A stretch of DNA of 64,000 nucleotides from Rhodovulum robiginosum (GTDB lineage: Bacteria > Pseudomonadota > Alphaproteobacteria > Rhodobacterales > Rhodobacteraceae). Numbering within the stretch: position 1 is the stretch's first letter; every line of letters starts with the position of its first letter. The DNA is taken from contig NZ_RWGU01000048.1 in assembly GCF_003944755.1 (NCBI RefSeq), positions 62,001 through 126,000 on the forward strand. Reading direction: 5' to 3'. This document shows, piece by piece, positions 53,649 to 63,843 of this stretch. Position numbers and translations under genes: made by a program. The notes under the pieces were generated by a model that saw only the letters and a list, made by a program, of their open reading frames with translations, did no database searches and was not told where the DNA came from.

Positions 53649-55922
53649 ATGCCGCCAATCAGCTTGCCGACAGGGATTGACGATTGGGCGGAGGGGGCCA
53701 CGCCCCTGGGCGCGTCGGCCTTTGGCGGACGCTTTGTCACCTATCGCAACGACGGCCGGTTCTTTTCCCAGGCCAACGACCTGGGGTTGATTGTCTGGCC
53801 CGGCGGGACGCTGGCCGAGTTGCGCCCGGACCGCTACGACTACCGCTTCGAGGGACTCTACAACCCCGACCTGCCACGTCCCGATCTGACGGCGATGATG
53901 GCCACCGCCGTGGCACAGGGGGCGGGCCTGTCGGTGGTGTTGCCCACCACCAGCTATCTCGCAAATCCCTCGGGCCTGGCCGAGGGTCTGCAGGGGTTTC
54001 TCGGGCGGCTGATGGGCGGTGCCTACGGCGAGGTGCCCGAGACGCTGATCCTCGAGGTCGGTTCGGAATTCTACGACAATTACGCGGGCAGGGTGAGCGG
54101 CGCCACCGCGACGGCCTATGGCCGCATCGCCGACGCGATGGTGCGCCAGATCGCCGGGGCGCTGGACGATCCGGCGGTCAACACCGCCGGCGTCGACCTG
54201 ACCATCGCGGTGCAGACCGGCCGGGACCGGGCCGAAGACGCGCTGGTGCGTGCCGAGTTGAGCGATGCGGCGCTGGCGGCGACCGACATGGTGATCCAGC
54301 ACCGCTTTCCCGGCGGGGCGGGTGGTGTCGACCGGCGCCTCGACGCGGCGGCGGCGATCATGGACGACTGGGCGGCGGATGCCGAGGCGGCGGGCGCTGC
54401 CGCGCCCGAGCTATACCTTTCGGCCTGGAACGTGGCCACATTCACCCGCCAGATGGTGGCCGACGATTACCTGGCCGAGATGCGGGCCGCGGGCATAGAG
54501 ATGGACCGCGCCGCGCTCGACCTCGACGGCCGCAGCGACGCCGCGTTCGAGCGCTATTGGCAGGACCGGCTCGCCGCCGCCGATTACGGCCAAGATCACC
54601 CCGCCCTGATGCTGGAGCTGTTTTCCAGCTATGCCGCGATCGGCATGACGGCGGCCGGGGTGTACGGGCTGGACGTGATCCATCCGGGCCGGCTGAGCCT
54701 GCGGGGGGCCGATGGCGAGGACTACACCTTCGTCGGCGGCGAGATGCTGTCGATGATCTACGAAAGCGTCGGCGGCACCGTGCCGCTGGCCAGCGTGCTG
54801 GAGGTCTCGGAGGCCGACCCGGTGCGCGTCTACGGCTACGAAAGCGCCGACAAGCTGGTGATCTTCCTCGCCGCGGGTGACAGCGCGCCGGGCGAGGTCA
54901 GCCTGGCGCTGCCCGATCTTGGCACGGGCTATACCGCGCTTTGGGCCGAAAGCCTCACCGCAGAGGCGATGGACGATTGGCAAACCGTCTTCGACATCCC
55001 CGACACGCCCGGCGTGGACGAAACCCCCGAGGCCGAGACCTACGCCCTGCCGCAGCGCGCGGCGACCGCGGTGGAACTGACCGAGGCGGGTATCGACATG
55101 ACGCTGTCCTCACCGGGCGAGGTGGTGCGCCTGACCGTGGCCAAGACCGGGGCCGGTGCCGCCGATGCCGCCGGCTGGGCCCTGGGCCCGCGGATCGAGC
55201 GGCTGGAAGGCGGCGCCATGGCGCTCTTTGCCGGGGATGGCGGCGAAACGCTGACCGGCGGCGCCGGCAACGACAGGCTGACCGGCGGGGCGGGCGACGA
55301 TCTTTTGCAGGGCGGCGGTGGCGGCGATCTGCTGACGGGCGGCGACGGGGCCGACCTGATCGTCGGCGGGCCGGGGGCCGGCGACCGGGGCGATGTGGTC
55401 TATGCCGGATCGGGCGACGACCGGGTCGACGGCGGTGCCGGCAACGATCGGCTGTTCGGGATGGATGGCGACGACGTGCTGGCCGGCGGGGCCGGGGCCG
55501 ACCATCTCTACGGTCAGCAGGGCTCGGACACGATCAGCGGCGGTGCGCTGTCGGACGTGGTCGAAGGCGGGGCGGGCGACGATTTCGTGACCGGCGGGTT
55601 CGGCCATGATCGGATCAGTGGTGGCGCGGGGGCGGATCGGTTTTACCATCTCGGCGTCGATGCGCACGGGGTCGACTGGCTGCGCGATTTCTCCAGCCTC
55701 GAGGGCGACAGGCTGGTCTTCGGGCAGGCGGGCGCTGCGGCCGAGGATTTCGTCGTGCATTTCGCCGCGACCGAGGGCGCGGGGGCGGCCGATGTCGACG
55801 AGGCGTTGATATCCTACAGGCCGACCGGCCAAACGCTGTGGGTGCTGATCGACGGCGCGGCGCAGGACGCGCTGACGTTGCAGATCGCCGGGTCGGGCGA
55901 TCTGTTCGACCTGCTGGCGTGA
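53649..55922 (+). CDS. RTX-repeat protein with N-terminal hydrolase-like domain
   Basis: A 757-residue protein without a Sec signal. The first 430 residues resemble a TIM-barrel glycoside-hydrolase-like domain (YRFEGLYNPDL, LILEVGSEFYDNYAG with a possible catalytic Glu, LYLSAWNVATFTRQM). Residues 525-665 hold roughly nine glycine-rich calcium-binding repeats (GGAGNDRLTGGAGDDLL pattern), and the C-terminus (ISYRPTGQTLWVLIDG) is typical of type I secreted proteins. GGAG precedes ATG 53649. No type I secretion genes are adjacent. Likely a secreted enzyme or adhesin; target unknown. Confidence 0.85.
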   Translation: MPPISLPTGIDDWAEGATPLGASAFGGRFVTYRNDGRFFSQANDLGLIVWPGGTLAELRPDRYDYRFEGLYNPDLPRPDLTAMMATAVAQGAGLSVVLPTTSYLANPSGLAEGLQGFLGRLMGGAYGEVPETLILEVGSEFYDNYAGRVSGATATAYGRIADAMVRQIAGALDDPAVNTAGVDLTIAVQTGRDRAEDALVRAELSDAALAATDMVIQHRFPGGAGGVDRRLDAAAAIMDDWAADAEAAGAAAPELYLSAWNVATFTRQMVADDYLAEMRAAGIEMDRAALDLDGRSDAAFERYWQDRLAAADYGQDHPALMLELFSSYAAIGMTAAGVYGLDVIHPGRLSLRGADGEDYTFVGGEMLSMIYESVGGTVPLASVLEVSEADPVRVYGYESADKLVIFLAAGDSAPGEVSLALPDLGTGYTALWAESLTAEAMDDWQTVFDIPDTPGVDETPEAETYALPQRAATAVELTEAGIDMTLSSPGEVVRLTVAKTGAGAADAAGWALGPRIERLEGGAMALFAGDGGETLTGGAGNDRLTGGAGDDLLQGGGGGDLLTGGDGADLIVGGPGAGDRGDVVYAGSGDDRVDGGAGNDRLFGMDGDDVLAGGAGADHLYGQQGSDTISGGALSDVVEGGAGDDFVTGGFGHDRISGGAGADRFYHLGVDAHGVDWLRDFSSLEGDRLVFGQAGAAAEDFVVHFAATEGAGAADVDEALISYRPTGQTLWVLIDGAAQDALTLQIAGSGDLFDLLA

Positions 55923-55944
55923 CCGCCGCCCGGCGCGCGCCGGC

Positions 55945-56826
55945 CTAGCCGCCGGCCACCCGCGCCTGTTTCGACAGTTGCACTGCCAGGATGCCTGCCA
56001 TCACCACCGCCACGCCGGCCGCGTCCATCGTGCCCAGCCGCTCGCCCAACAGCAGCGCGGCGATGCTGACCCCGAAAAACGGGCTGAGAAAGTGGAACGT
56101 CGCCGCGCGGACGGCGCCGACCCGGCGGACCAGCAAAAACCAGATCAGCGTGGCGATGAGGCCCGGAAAGAGCGTGGTATAGGCAAAGGCCGCGCCCAGT
56201 TGCCACGACCAGTCGAACGCGAGCCGTTCGCCCGTCACCGCCGCCGCCAGCCCCAGCGCCGCCGCGCCCATCAGCATCTGCAGCCCCACGATCATCAGCA
56301 CGTTGCCCCCGGAGGACGCACCGCGCACCGAAAGTGTCGCCGCCGTCAGCGCGACCACGCCCATCACGCACAGGCCGAGCCCGTAGAGATCGACGCCCTG
56401 CGAGATGCGGCTGCCCATGATGATCGCCACGCCCAGAAAGCCGACCACCAGACCGGCAACGCCCAGCGGCCGCACCCGCTCGCCCATCGCCAGCCATCCG
56501 AAGAGCGCCACCAGAAGCGGCATGGTCGAGGCGATGATCGCGGCCATCGAGGCCTCGAGCGTCTGCATCGCAACGAAGTTGAGGCCGAGGTAGAGCGCGT
56601 TCTGGCTGATTCCGAAGACAGCCGTCGCCCGCCATTGCGCGGCGGTCAGCCGCCAACTCTGGCCGAGGGCCAGCGCGATCCCCACGCCCAGCAGCCCCGA
56701 GATAAGGAACCGCAGCGACAGCGCGGTCAGCGGCGGCGCCGCGGCCACGATGATCCGCGCCGAGGAAAAGGCCGAAGCCCAGATGAAGGCGAAGGCCAGG
56801 CCCATCGCCAGCGCGCGGATATCCAT
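55945..56826 (-). CDS. EamA/DMT family transporter
   Basis: A 293-residue inner-membrane protein with about ten helices in two EamA repeats (FAFIWASAFSSARIIVAAAPPLTALSLRFL; FPGLIATLIWFLLVRRVGAVRAATFHFLSPFFGVSIA). Family members export amino acids or other metabolites; no specificity can be read. It faces the RTX gene convergently; a 14-base palindrome (55930-55943) lies between the stops. Confidence 0.9.
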   Translation of the reverse strand: MDIRALAMGLAFAFIWASAFSSARIIVAAAPPLTALSLRFLISGLLGVGIALALGQSWRLTAAQWRATAVFGISQNALYLGLNFVAMQTLEASMAAIIASTMPLLVALFGWLAMGERVRPLGVAGLVVGFLGVAIIMGSRISQGVDLYGLGLCVMGVVALTAATLSVRGASSGGNVLMIVGLQMLMGAAALGLAAAVTGERLAFDWSWQLGAAFAYTTLFPGLIATLIWFLLVRRVGAVRAATFHFLSPFFGVSIAALLLGERLGTMDAAGVAVVMAGILAVQLSKQARVAGG

Positions 56827-56900
56827 GGCTCCTCCCGCAAAAGAACAGGGCCGCCCGAAGGCGACCCTAGACCATTACCCATGTCGGGCAAGCGGCGCGA

Positions 56901-57188
56901 TCAGCCGTTAACGCTGTCCTTCAGCGCCTTGGCGATGGTCATCTTGACCACCTTGTCGGCCTCTTTCTTGATCTGCTCGCCGGTGGCGGGGTTGCGCACC
57001 ATGCGTTCGGGGCGTTCGCGGCAGTAGATCTTGCCGACGCCGGGCAGCGTGACGGCACCGCCGCCGGCAACCTCGCGGGTGATAACGCTGGTGATCGCGT
57101 CCAGAGCGGCCGATGCGGCCTTCTTGTCGGCCTCCATCTCGTCGGCCAGCGCGGCAACCAGTTGCGTCTTGGTCATCGGTTTCGCCAT
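56901..57188 (-). CDS. HU family DNA-binding protein
   Basis: A 95-residue nucleoid protein of the HU/IHF fold: KTQLVAALADEMEADKKAASAALDAI dimerisation helices and GVGKIYCRERPERMVRNPATGEQIK, the DNA-binding arm. GAGGAGACGAC precedes ATG 57188. The KIYCRERPER arm differs from the classic GFGTF arm of HU-beta, as in alphaproteobacterial variants. Confidence 0.93.
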   Translation of the reverse strand: MAKPMTKTQLVAALADEMEADKKAASAALDAITSVITREVAGGGAVTLPGVGKIYCRERPERMVRNPATGEQIKKEADKVVKMTIAKALKDSVNG

Positions 57189-57314
57189 TGTCGTCTCCTC
57201 GTTCCTGCCCTCTGTGGGGTCTTATCCACGCGATTTAACGTGATCTTGGTACAAGACACAACGATTAGTAGGGACTTTGCTGCTGTTTCCACGCATTTTG
57301 CGACCCTTTTGCCG

Positions 57315-58802
57315 CTAGAGGAAGGCGGTTTCCTCGAAGCTGCGCAACTTGCGGCTGTGAATGCGCTCCAACGGCATCTCGCGCAGCCGCTCCATCGCGC
57401 GCACCCCGATGGCCAGGTGCCGCGCCACCTGGGTGCGGTAGAAGTCGCTGGCCATGCCGGGCAGCTTCAACTCGCCATGCAGCGGCTTGTCGGAGACGCA
57501 CAGAAGCGTGCCGTAGGGCACCCGAAAGCGAAAGCCGTTGGCCGCGATCGTCGCGCTTTCCATGTCCAGCGCGATGGCGCGCGATTGCGACAGCCGCTGC
57601 ACCGGGCCGGACTGGTCGCGCAGTTCCCAGTTTCGGTTGTCGATGGTGGCCACCGTGCCGGTGCGCATGATGCGCTTGAGCTCGAACCCTTCCAGTTCGG
57701 TGATCTCCTCCACCGCCTCTTCCAGGGCCACCTGGATTTCGGCCAGCGGCGGGATCGGGGTCCAGACCGGCAGGTCGTCGTCGAGCACGTGGTCCTCGCG
57801 CAGATAGCCGTGCGCCAGTACGAAATCGCCCAGCCGCTGAGAGTTTCTCAGCCCCGCGCAATGGCCGACCATCAGCCAGGCATGGGGACGCAACACCGCG
57901 ATATGGTCGGTCGCGGTTTTCGCGTTCGAGGGGCCCACGCCGATATTGACCAGGGTGATCCCCTGCCCGTCGGTGCGTTTCAGGTGATAGCTGGGCATCT
58001 GCGGCAGCTTGGCCGGCAAGGGCAGCGGCGCGTCGGGCGTGGCGATCTCGGCGTTGCCGGGGCCGACCAGCGCGACATAGCCGCTGGACGGGTCGGCCAG
58101 CGCGGCGCGGGCGAAGGCCTCGAACTCCTCGACATAGAACTGGTAGTTGGTGAACAGCACGTGGTTCTGGAAATGCTCGGCAGAGGTGGCGGTGTAGTGC
58201 GACAGCCGCGCCAGCGAATAGTCGATCCGCTGTGCGGTGAAGGGGGCCAGCGGCCGGGCCCCGTCGGGAAAGGTGAACCCGGTGCCGTTGACGATGTCGT
58301 CATGGGTGGTGGTCAGGTCCGGTACGTCGAACAGATCGCGCAGCGGGAAATCGAGCGCGCCCTCCTGCGGCACGGTCACCGGCGCGGCGCCGGCCGCCAC
58401 CGCGAAATGCACCGGGATCGGCGTGGTCGACGCGCCGATGGTGACCGGCACGCCGTGGTTTTCCAACAAAAGGCCGATCTGCTGGCGCAGGTAGTTGGCG
58501 AAGAGATCGGGCCGCGTGATCGTCGTGGCAAAGACCCCCGGCTCGGCCACGTGGCCAAAGCTCAGCCGGCTGTCGATCTGGGCGTGGCTGGCCGTGGCCA
58601 GCCGGATTTCGGGGTAAAAGCCGCGATAGCGCACGCCCCCGGTGCCCGCGCTTAGGCAGGTCTTGAACCGCTCGCGCAGGAAATCCGTCGCCCCGTCATA
58701 AAGTTCGATCAGCCGGGCCACCGCGGCGGCGGCATCCGAAAACGCCTCGGCGGGGGGCAGGTCGGGGGTTTCGACCGGCAGATCGGGCGGGTGCGCGTAC
58801 AT
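57315..58802 (-). CDS. amn: AMP nucleosidase
   Basis: A 495-residue enzyme that cleaves AMP to adenine and ribose-5-phosphate. The C-terminal half has the nucleoside-phosphorylase-like fold (LVNIGVGPSNAKTATDHIAVLRPHAWLMVGHCAGLRNSQ; DMESATIAANGFRFRVPYGTLLCVSDKPLHGELKL). The N-terminal AMN domain has YRGFYPEIRLATASHAQIDSRLSFGHVAEPG. Length is normal. Not obviously in an operon. Confidence 0.94.
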   Translation of the reverse strand: MYAHPPDLPVETPDLPPAEAFSDAAAAVARLIELYDGATDFLRERFKTCLSAGTGGVRYRGFYPEIRLATASHAQIDSRLSFGHVAEPGVFATTITRPDLFANYLRQQIGLLLENHGVPVTIGASTTPIPVHFAVAAGAAPVTVPQEGALDFPLRDLFDVPDLTTTHDDIVNGTGFTFPDGARPLAPFTAQRIDYSLARLSHYTATSAEHFQNHVLFTNYQFYVEEFEAFARAALADPSSGYVALVGPGNAEIATPDAPLPLPAKLPQMPSYHLKRTDGQGITLVNIGVGPSNAKTATDHIAVLRPHAWLMVGHCAGLRNSQRLGDFVLAHGYLREDHVLDDDLPVWTPIPPLAEIQVALEEAVEEITELEGFELKRIMRTGTVATIDNRNWELRDQSGPVQRLSQSRAIALDMESATIAANGFRFRVPYGTLLCVSDKPLHGELKLPGMASDFYRTQVARHLAIGVRAMERLREMPLERIHSRKLRSFEETAFL

Positions 58803-58961
58803 CGAGGTCTCCTTGGCGGGCCGGGGCGGCCCCGTGACCCCTATGTGCGGGTTTCAGGCCGGGGGGGCAAGGCCGGGGCGCCGCTGTGATTGCGGGCTCG
58901 CGCGGCGGGCCGACGCCCGCGCCGCCTTGCGGCGGCTGCGCTGTCGCGCCATGCTGCGGCC

Positions 58962-59807
58962 ATGGCAGGTACGCTCCTTTCCATCGGGCATGGCTACACG
59001 GCGCGGGCGCTTGCGCGGCGTCTGGGGCCCGACTGGCAGGTGATCGGCACGACCCGTTCGTCTGAAAAGGCCGCGAGGCTGGCGCGCGCCGGGGTCGAGC
59101 CGCTGGTCTGGCCGGGGGCCGACCTGGACCGTGCGCTGTCGCGCGCCAGCCATCTGCTCTGTTCCGTCGCGCCGGGGCCCGAAGGCGACCCTGTGCTGGC
59201 CGCCGCGGGGGCGACGCTGGCCCGCGCGCGCCAGTTGCGCTGGGTGGGGTATCTCTCGACCACGGGCGTCTATGGCGACCATGGCGGCGGCTGGGTCGAC
59301 GAGGAGACGCCGCTGACACCCGGCACCGCGCGGGGCGAAGCACGGGTCGCGGCCGAGGCCGATTGGGCCGCGCTGGACCTGCCCATGCACATCTTCCGCC
59401 TTGCGGGCATCTACGGCCCCGGCCGTTCGGCGCTGGACCAGGTCCGCGCGGGCACGGCGCGGCGCATCGTCAAACCCGGGCAGGTCTTTTCCCGCATCCA
59501 TGTCGAGGACATCGCCGAGGTGCTGGCCACCTCGATGGCCCGGCCCGCCGCCGGTGCCGTCTACAACGTCGCCGACGACCTGCCCGCGCCGCCGCAGGAT
59601 GTGGTCGCCTGCGCGGCCGAGCTGCTGGGGGTCGCGCCGCCTCCCGAACTGGCGTTCGAAGACGCCGATCTCAGCCCGATGGCGAAAAGCTTTTATTCCG
59701 AATCCAAGCGCGTCTCGAACGCGCGGATCAAGGAGAGGCTGGGCGTGAGCCTTGCATATCCCGACTACCGCGCGGGGCTGGCTGCGCTGCTGAAGGCGGG
59801 CTTTTAG
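58962..59807 (+). CDS. NAD-dependent epimerase/reductase-like SDR protein
   Basis: A 281-residue extended-SDR-like protein (YeeZ type). N-terminal [14 protein letters not shown] replaces the usual GxxGxxG pattern in part, [17 protein letters not shown] supplies the Ser/Tyr region, and [16 protein letters not shown] and [15 protein letters not shown] are typical of the YeeZ/epimerase family. Its stop overlaps the dxs stop by 3 bases on the other strand. Substrate unknown. Confidence 0.85.
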   Translation: MAGTLLSIGHGYTARALARRLGPDWQVIGTTRSSEKAARLARAGVEPLVWPGADLDRALSRASHLLCSVAPGPEGDPVLAAAGATLARARQLRWVGYLSTTGVYGDHGGGWVDEETPLTPGTARGEARVAAEADWAALDLPMHIFRLAGIYGPGRSALDQVRAGTARRIVKPGQVFSRIHVEDIAEVLATSMARPAAGAVYNVADDLPAPPQDVVACAAELLGVAPPPELAFEDADLSPMAKSFYSESKRVSNARIKERLGVSLAYPDYRAGLAALLKAGF

Positions 59808-61729
59808 GCCCGCTTCGCCGCCGCCTCTGTGCCCAGCACTTCCATCACCTTGGTCTCGATGTCGGGGGCGTTCAGCCCGGCGGTGGCATACATGTCGGCG
59901 GGGTTTCCGTGGTCGATGAACGTGTCGGGCAGCACCATCGAGCGGTATTTCAACCCGCCGTCGAACACGCCTTCCTCGGCCAGAAGCTGGGCCACATGGC
60001 TGCCGAAGCCGCCCACGGCGCCTTCCTCGATGGTGATCAGCGCCTCGTGCTCGGCGGCCAGCCGCAGGATCAACGCGCGGTCCAGCGGTTTGGCAAAGCG
60101 CGCGTCGGCGATGGTGGGGGTGATCCCCTGGGCCGCCAGGGCCTGGCCCGCCTCTTTCACCTCTTTCAGCCGGGCGCCGAAGTTCAGCAGCGCCACGCGG
60201 CGGCCCTCCTGGATCATCCGGCCCTTGCCGATTTCCAGCGGCACGCCCTTTTCGGGCATCGGCACGCCGACCCCTTCGCCCCGCGGGAAGCGGAAGGCGA
60301 TGGGGCCGGCATCATGGGCCGCCGCGGTGGCGACCATGTGCACAAGCTCGGCCTCGTCGGCAGCGGCCATGACCACGAAACCGGGCAGGTTGGCGAGATA
60401 GGCGATGTCGAAGGCGCCGGCATGGGTCGCCCCGTCAGCGCCCACCAGCCCGGCCCGGTCGATGGCAAAGCGCACCGGCAGGCGCTGGATCGCCACGTCA
60501 TGCACGATCTGGTCGTACCCGCGCTGCAGGAAGGTGGAATAGATCGCGACGAACGGTTTCTGGCCTCCGGCGGCCAGCCCGGCCGAGAAGGTCACGCCGT
60601 GCTGTTCGGCGATGCCCACGTCGAAGCAGCGGTCGGGAAAGCGTTCGGCAAAGAGGTTCAGGCCCGTGCCGTCGGGCATCGCCGCGGTGACGGCGACGAT
60701 CTTGGTGTCCTGGTGGGCTTCCTCGATGAGGCTCTGGGCGAACACCTTGGTATAGCTGGGTGCGTTGGCCGGCGTCTTTTTCTGCTCGCCGGTGGCGATG
60801 TCGAACCTGGCCACGCCGTGCCCGCAGTCGGGGGCGGACTCGGCCGGTGCGTAGCCCTTGCCCTTTTGCGTGATCGTATGGATCAGCATCGGTCCGTCGG
60901 CCCGTGCCTTGACCGTGCGCAGGACCGCCAGCAACTGGTCCATGTCGTGCCCGTCGATGGGGCCGACATAGGAAAAGCCAAGCTCTTCGAACATCGTGCC
61001 GCCGACGGTGATGTGTTTGATCAGGTCCTTGGCGCGCCTTGCGCTTTCCTGGAACGGCGAGGGCAGAAAGCTGACCGCGCCCTTGGCGATCGACTTGAAC
61101 TCCTGGAACGGCGCGCCGGCATAAAGCCGGTTGAGATAGGATGACATCGCGCCCACCGGGGGCGCGATCGACATCTCGTTGTCGTTGAGGATCACGATCA
61201 GCCGCTTGTCCAGGTGCCCGGCATTGTTCATCGCCTCGTAGGCCATGCCGCCCGACAGCGCCCCGTCGCCGATCACAGCGATGGCGTCGCCGATACCTTC
61301 TTCCGGCGCGCTGCCCAGTTCGCGCGCCATGGCAAAGCCCAGAGCGGCCGAGATCGAGGTCGAGCTGTGGCCAGCGCCGAATGGATCATACGGGCTTTCG
61401 CTGCGCTTGGCGAACCCCGACAGCCCGTCCTGCTGGCGGATCGTGCGGATGCGGTCGCGCCGGCCGGTCAGGATCTTGTGCGGATAGCACTGGTGGCTGA
61501 CGTCCCAGATCAGACGGTCGCGCGGCGTGTCGAACACCGCGTGCAGCGCCACGGTCAGCTCGATCACGCCCAGCCCCGCACCCAGGTGCCCGCCGGTTTC
61601 CGAGACCGCCGACACCACCTCGGCGCGCAGTTCATCGGCCAGGGTCGTCAGCTCGCTGTCGCTCAGCTCTTTCAGGTCGGCGGGGCTGCTGACGCGGTCG
61701 AGAAGCGGGGTGAAGGGGCGTTGGGTCAA
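59804..61729 (-). CDS. dxs: 1-Deoxy-D-xylulose-5-phosphate synthase
   Basis: A 641-residue thiamine-diphosphate enzyme starting the non-mevalonate isoprenoid pathway from pyruvate and glyceraldehyde-3-phosphate. [19 protein letters not shown] near residue 46, [16 protein letters not shown] near 155 (TPP site), and the C-terminal transketolase domains with [19 protein letters not shown]. The start is TTG 61729, supported by GGGAGGG seven bases upstream. Followed by genes of the same pathway upstream on the transcript (ispA, xseB). Confidence 0.95.
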   Translation of the reverse strand: MTQRPFTPLLDRVSSPADLKELSDSELTTLADELRAEVVSAVSETGGHLGAGLGVIELTVALHAVFDTPRDRLIWDVSHQCYPHKILTGRRDRIRTIRQQDGLSGFAKRSESPYDPFGAGHSSTSISAALGFAMARELGSAPEEGIGDAIAVIGDGALSGGMAYEAMNNAGHLDKRLIVILNDNEMSIAPPVGAMSSYLNRLYAGAPFQEFKSIAKGAVSFLPSPFQESARRAKDLIKHITVGGTMFEELGFSYVGPIDGHDMDQLLAVLRTVKARADGPMLIHTITQKGKGYAPAESAPDCGHGVARFDIATGEQKKTPANAPSYTKVFAQSLIEEAHQDTKIVAVTAAMPDGTGLNLFAERFPDRCFDVGIAEQHGVTFSAGLAAGGQKPFVAIYSTFLQRGYDQIVHDVAIQRLPVRFAIDRAGLVGADGATHAGAFDIAYLANLPGFVVMAAADEAELVHMVATAAAHDAGPIAFRFPRGEGVGVPMPEKGVPLEIGKGRMIQEGRRVALLNFGARLKEVKEAGQALAAQGITPTIADARFAKPLDRALILRLAAEHEALITIEEGAVGGFGSHVAQLLAEEGVFDGGLKYRSMVLPDTFIDHGNPADMYATAGLNAPDIETKVMEVLGTEAAAKRA

Positions 61730-61756
61730 ATTTCTGCCCTCCCGGGGCGTGGCTCG

Positions 61757-62626
61757 TCAGGTGTCGCGCGAGATAACGAAGTTGGCCGCCTGCCGCAAGA
61801 TATCGGCCCGCGCGCCAAAGGGGGCGAGCGCGGCCTCGGCCTCGGCCACCAGCTCGCTTGCGCGGGTCTTGGCGCCCTCGAGGCCCAGCAGCGAGACGAA
61901 TGTCGCCTTGCCGGCATCGGCGTCCTTGCCGACGCGCTTGCCCGTCTTTTCGGCATCGCCCTCGACGTCCAAGATGTCGTCGGCGATCTGGAAGGCAAGG
62001 CCCAGCGCCGTGGCATAGGCCGACAGCGGCGCGATATCGGCCTTGCCCAGCCGCGCCCCCGCCTCGGCCGACCAGCGGATCAGCGCGCCGGTCTTGTTGG
62101 CCTGCAGATCGGTGATCTCGTCCAGGCTCAGCGGGCGGCCGGCGGTCTCGGCGGCGATGTCCTGGGCCTGGCCCAGAACCATGCCCTCGATGCCCGACGC
62201 CTTGGCGAGCGAGGCCACGAGGTCGACGCGCACGGCCGGGTCGGGGTGGGCGGCCTCGCGCGACAGCAGGTCGAAGGCCAGCGTCTGCAGCGCGTCGCCC
62301 ACCAGCACCGCGGTGCCATCGTCCCATTTCACATGCACCGTGGCCTGGCCGCGGCGCAGATCGTCGTCGTCCATGCAGGGCAGATCGTCATGGACCAGCG
62401 AATAGGCGTGCAGCGCCTCGACCGCGGCGGCGGCATGAACCGCCTGCTCGGGCGCAAGCCCGTAAAGCGCGGCGCCCTCGATCACCAGAAAGCCCCTCAG
62501 CCGCTTGCCGCCCGCGACCGCATAGCGCATCGCGTGGCTGACCGGCTGGTCGGCGGCATCAGCCAGCGCGTCCATCAGGCACGCCTCGATCCGCCCGGCC
62601 TGCGCCGTCAACGCCTCCTTGAACAT
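61757..62626 (-). CDS. ispA: Polyprenyl synthetase (farnesyl/geranylgeranyl type)
   Basis: A 289-residue trans-prenyltransferase condensing isopentenyl diphosphate units. First Asp motif DDLPCMDDDD near residue 84 and second DDILD near 212, with GKRLRGFLVIEG and YSLVHDDLP flanking. The DDxx(xx)D spacing is typical of the IspA class; product length is likely C15 but not fixed by inspection. Between xseB and dxs in one operon. Confidence 0.93.
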   Translation of the reverse strand: MFKEALTAQAGRIEACLMDALADAADQPVSHAMRYAVAGGKRLRGFLVIEGAALYGLAPEQAVHAAAAVEALHAYSLVHDDLPCMDDDDLRRGQATVHVKWDDGTAVLVGDALQTLAFDLLSREAAHPDPAVRVDLVASLAKASGIEGMVLGQAQDIAAETAGRPLSLDEITDLQANKTGALIRWSAEAGARLGKADIAPLSAYATALGLAFQIADDILDVEGDAEKTGKRVGKDADAGKATFVSLLGLEGAKTRASELVAEAEAALAPFGARADILRQAANFVISRDT

Positions 62627-62629
62627 CGC

Positions 62630-62872
62630 TCAGAGCCCTTCGACGGGCTTGGTGCCGGTGGGGTTGCCCTCGGCATCCAGCGTGATCGTGGCGACCTTTT
62701 CCTCGGCCTCTTTCAGCTTGGCCTCGCAGTGCTTTTTCAGCGCCGCGCCCTTTTCGTAGAGCGCGATGGAATCGGCCAGCGGCACATCGCCCCGTTCGAG
62801 TTGGCCGACGACCTCTTCCAGCGCCTGCATCGCCTGTTCGAAGCTCATCTCGGCCACAGGTGTGTCGCTCAT
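62630..62872 (-). CDS. xseB: Exodeoxyribonuclease VII small subunit
   Basis: An 80-residue helical protein that binds XseA. Core motif FEQAMQALEEVVGQLERGDVPLADSIALYEKGAALKKHCEAKL is the family hallmark. ATG 62872 overlaps the deacetylase stop; ispA follows 3 bases after its stop. Confidence 0.94.
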   Translation of the reverse strand: MSDTPVAEMSFEQAMQALEEVVGQLERGDVPLADSIALYEKGAALKKHCEAKLKEAEEKVATITLDAEGNPTGTKPVEGL

Positions 62873-63804
62873 GCCCCCCGCTCCATCAGCACTTGCACAT
62901 GCGCCGCGACGCTCGCGGCCAGGGCATCCAGATCATATCCGCCTTCGAGTGTCGAGACCACGCGCCCGCCCGCATGGGCGTCGGCGATGTCGCACAGGCG
63001 CCCGGTTATCCATGCGAAATCGTCCTCTGACAGGTTGATCTGGGCCAGCGGATCGGCGGAATGGGCGTCGAAGCCGGCCGAGATCAGCACCAGTTCGGGC
63101 GCGAATGCGTCGAGGCGCGGCAGGATATGGCCCTCGTAGGCGGCGCGGAATTTCGCGCTGCCGTCGCCCGGCGCCAGCGGCAGGTTCAGCACGTTGTCAT
63201 GGGCGCCGCGTTCCCCGGGCGCGCCGGCGAACGGGAACAGCGGCATCTGGTGGGTCGAGGCGAACAGCGTGCGCGGCTCGTCCCACAGGATCGCCTGGGT
63301 GCCGTTGCCGTGATGTACGTCGAAATCGACAACCGCGACGCGCGACAGGCCGTGGATGTCCAGCGCGTGCCTGGCCGCGATGCCGATATTTCCCAACAGG
63401 CAAAAGCCCATGGCGCGGTTCGGTTCGGCATGGTGGCCCGGCGGGCGGACCGCGCAAAAGGCGTTGGCCGCCTCGCCCGCCATCACCCGGTCGACGGCCG
63501 CGAGGTTGGCCCCGAGCCCGCGCAGCGCGGCCTTGATCGACCCGGCCGAGACATAGGTGTCGGGGTCGAGGGGCAGGGTGCCGTTGTCCGGGATCTCGGC
63601 CTTGAGGATGTCGAAATAGATCTGCGGATGAGCGCGCAGAACGTCGGCCCGGCCGGCCAGCGGGGGCTCGACATGGACAAGCGGCGCGAAATCCGGTGCG
63701 GCCAGCCGGGCCGAAATGGCCTGTAGCCGGGCTGCGCGCTCGGGGTGGCCGGGCGGCGTGATGTGACCCAGGCAATCGGGGTGCGACAAAAGGATCGTGC
63801 TCAT
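62869..63804 (-). CDS. Histone-deacetylase-family (acetoin utilisation-like) amidohydrolase
   Basis: A 311-residue zinc-dependent deacetylase-like protein. Active-site motifs: RPPGHHAEPN near residue 124, FDVHHGNGTQAI near 157 (Asp/His zinc ligands) and SAGFDAHSADPL near 243. Full length for the family. Found at this place in many relatives, upstream of xseB-ispA-dxs. Possible substrates are acetylated polyamines or proteins; not readable. Confidence 0.9.
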   Translation of the reverse strand: MSTILLSHPDCLGHITPPGHPERAARLQAISARLAAPDFAPLVHVEPPLAGRADVLRAHPQIYFDILKAEIPDNGTLPLDPDTYVSAGSIKAALRGLGANLAAVDRVMAGEAANAFCAVRPPGHHAEPNRAMGFCLLGNIGIAARHALDIHGLSRVAVVDFDVHHGNGTQAILWDEPRTLFASTHQMPLFPFAGAPGERGAHDNVLNLPLAPGDGSAKFRAAYEGHILPRLDAFAPELVLISAGFDAHSADPLAQINLSEDDFAWITGRLCDIADAHAGGRVVSTLEGGYDLDALAASVAAHVQVLMERGA

Positions 63805-63843
63805 GGCCCGAGGCTAAGGAAGGCCGCCGCGGGCGGGCAAGAG

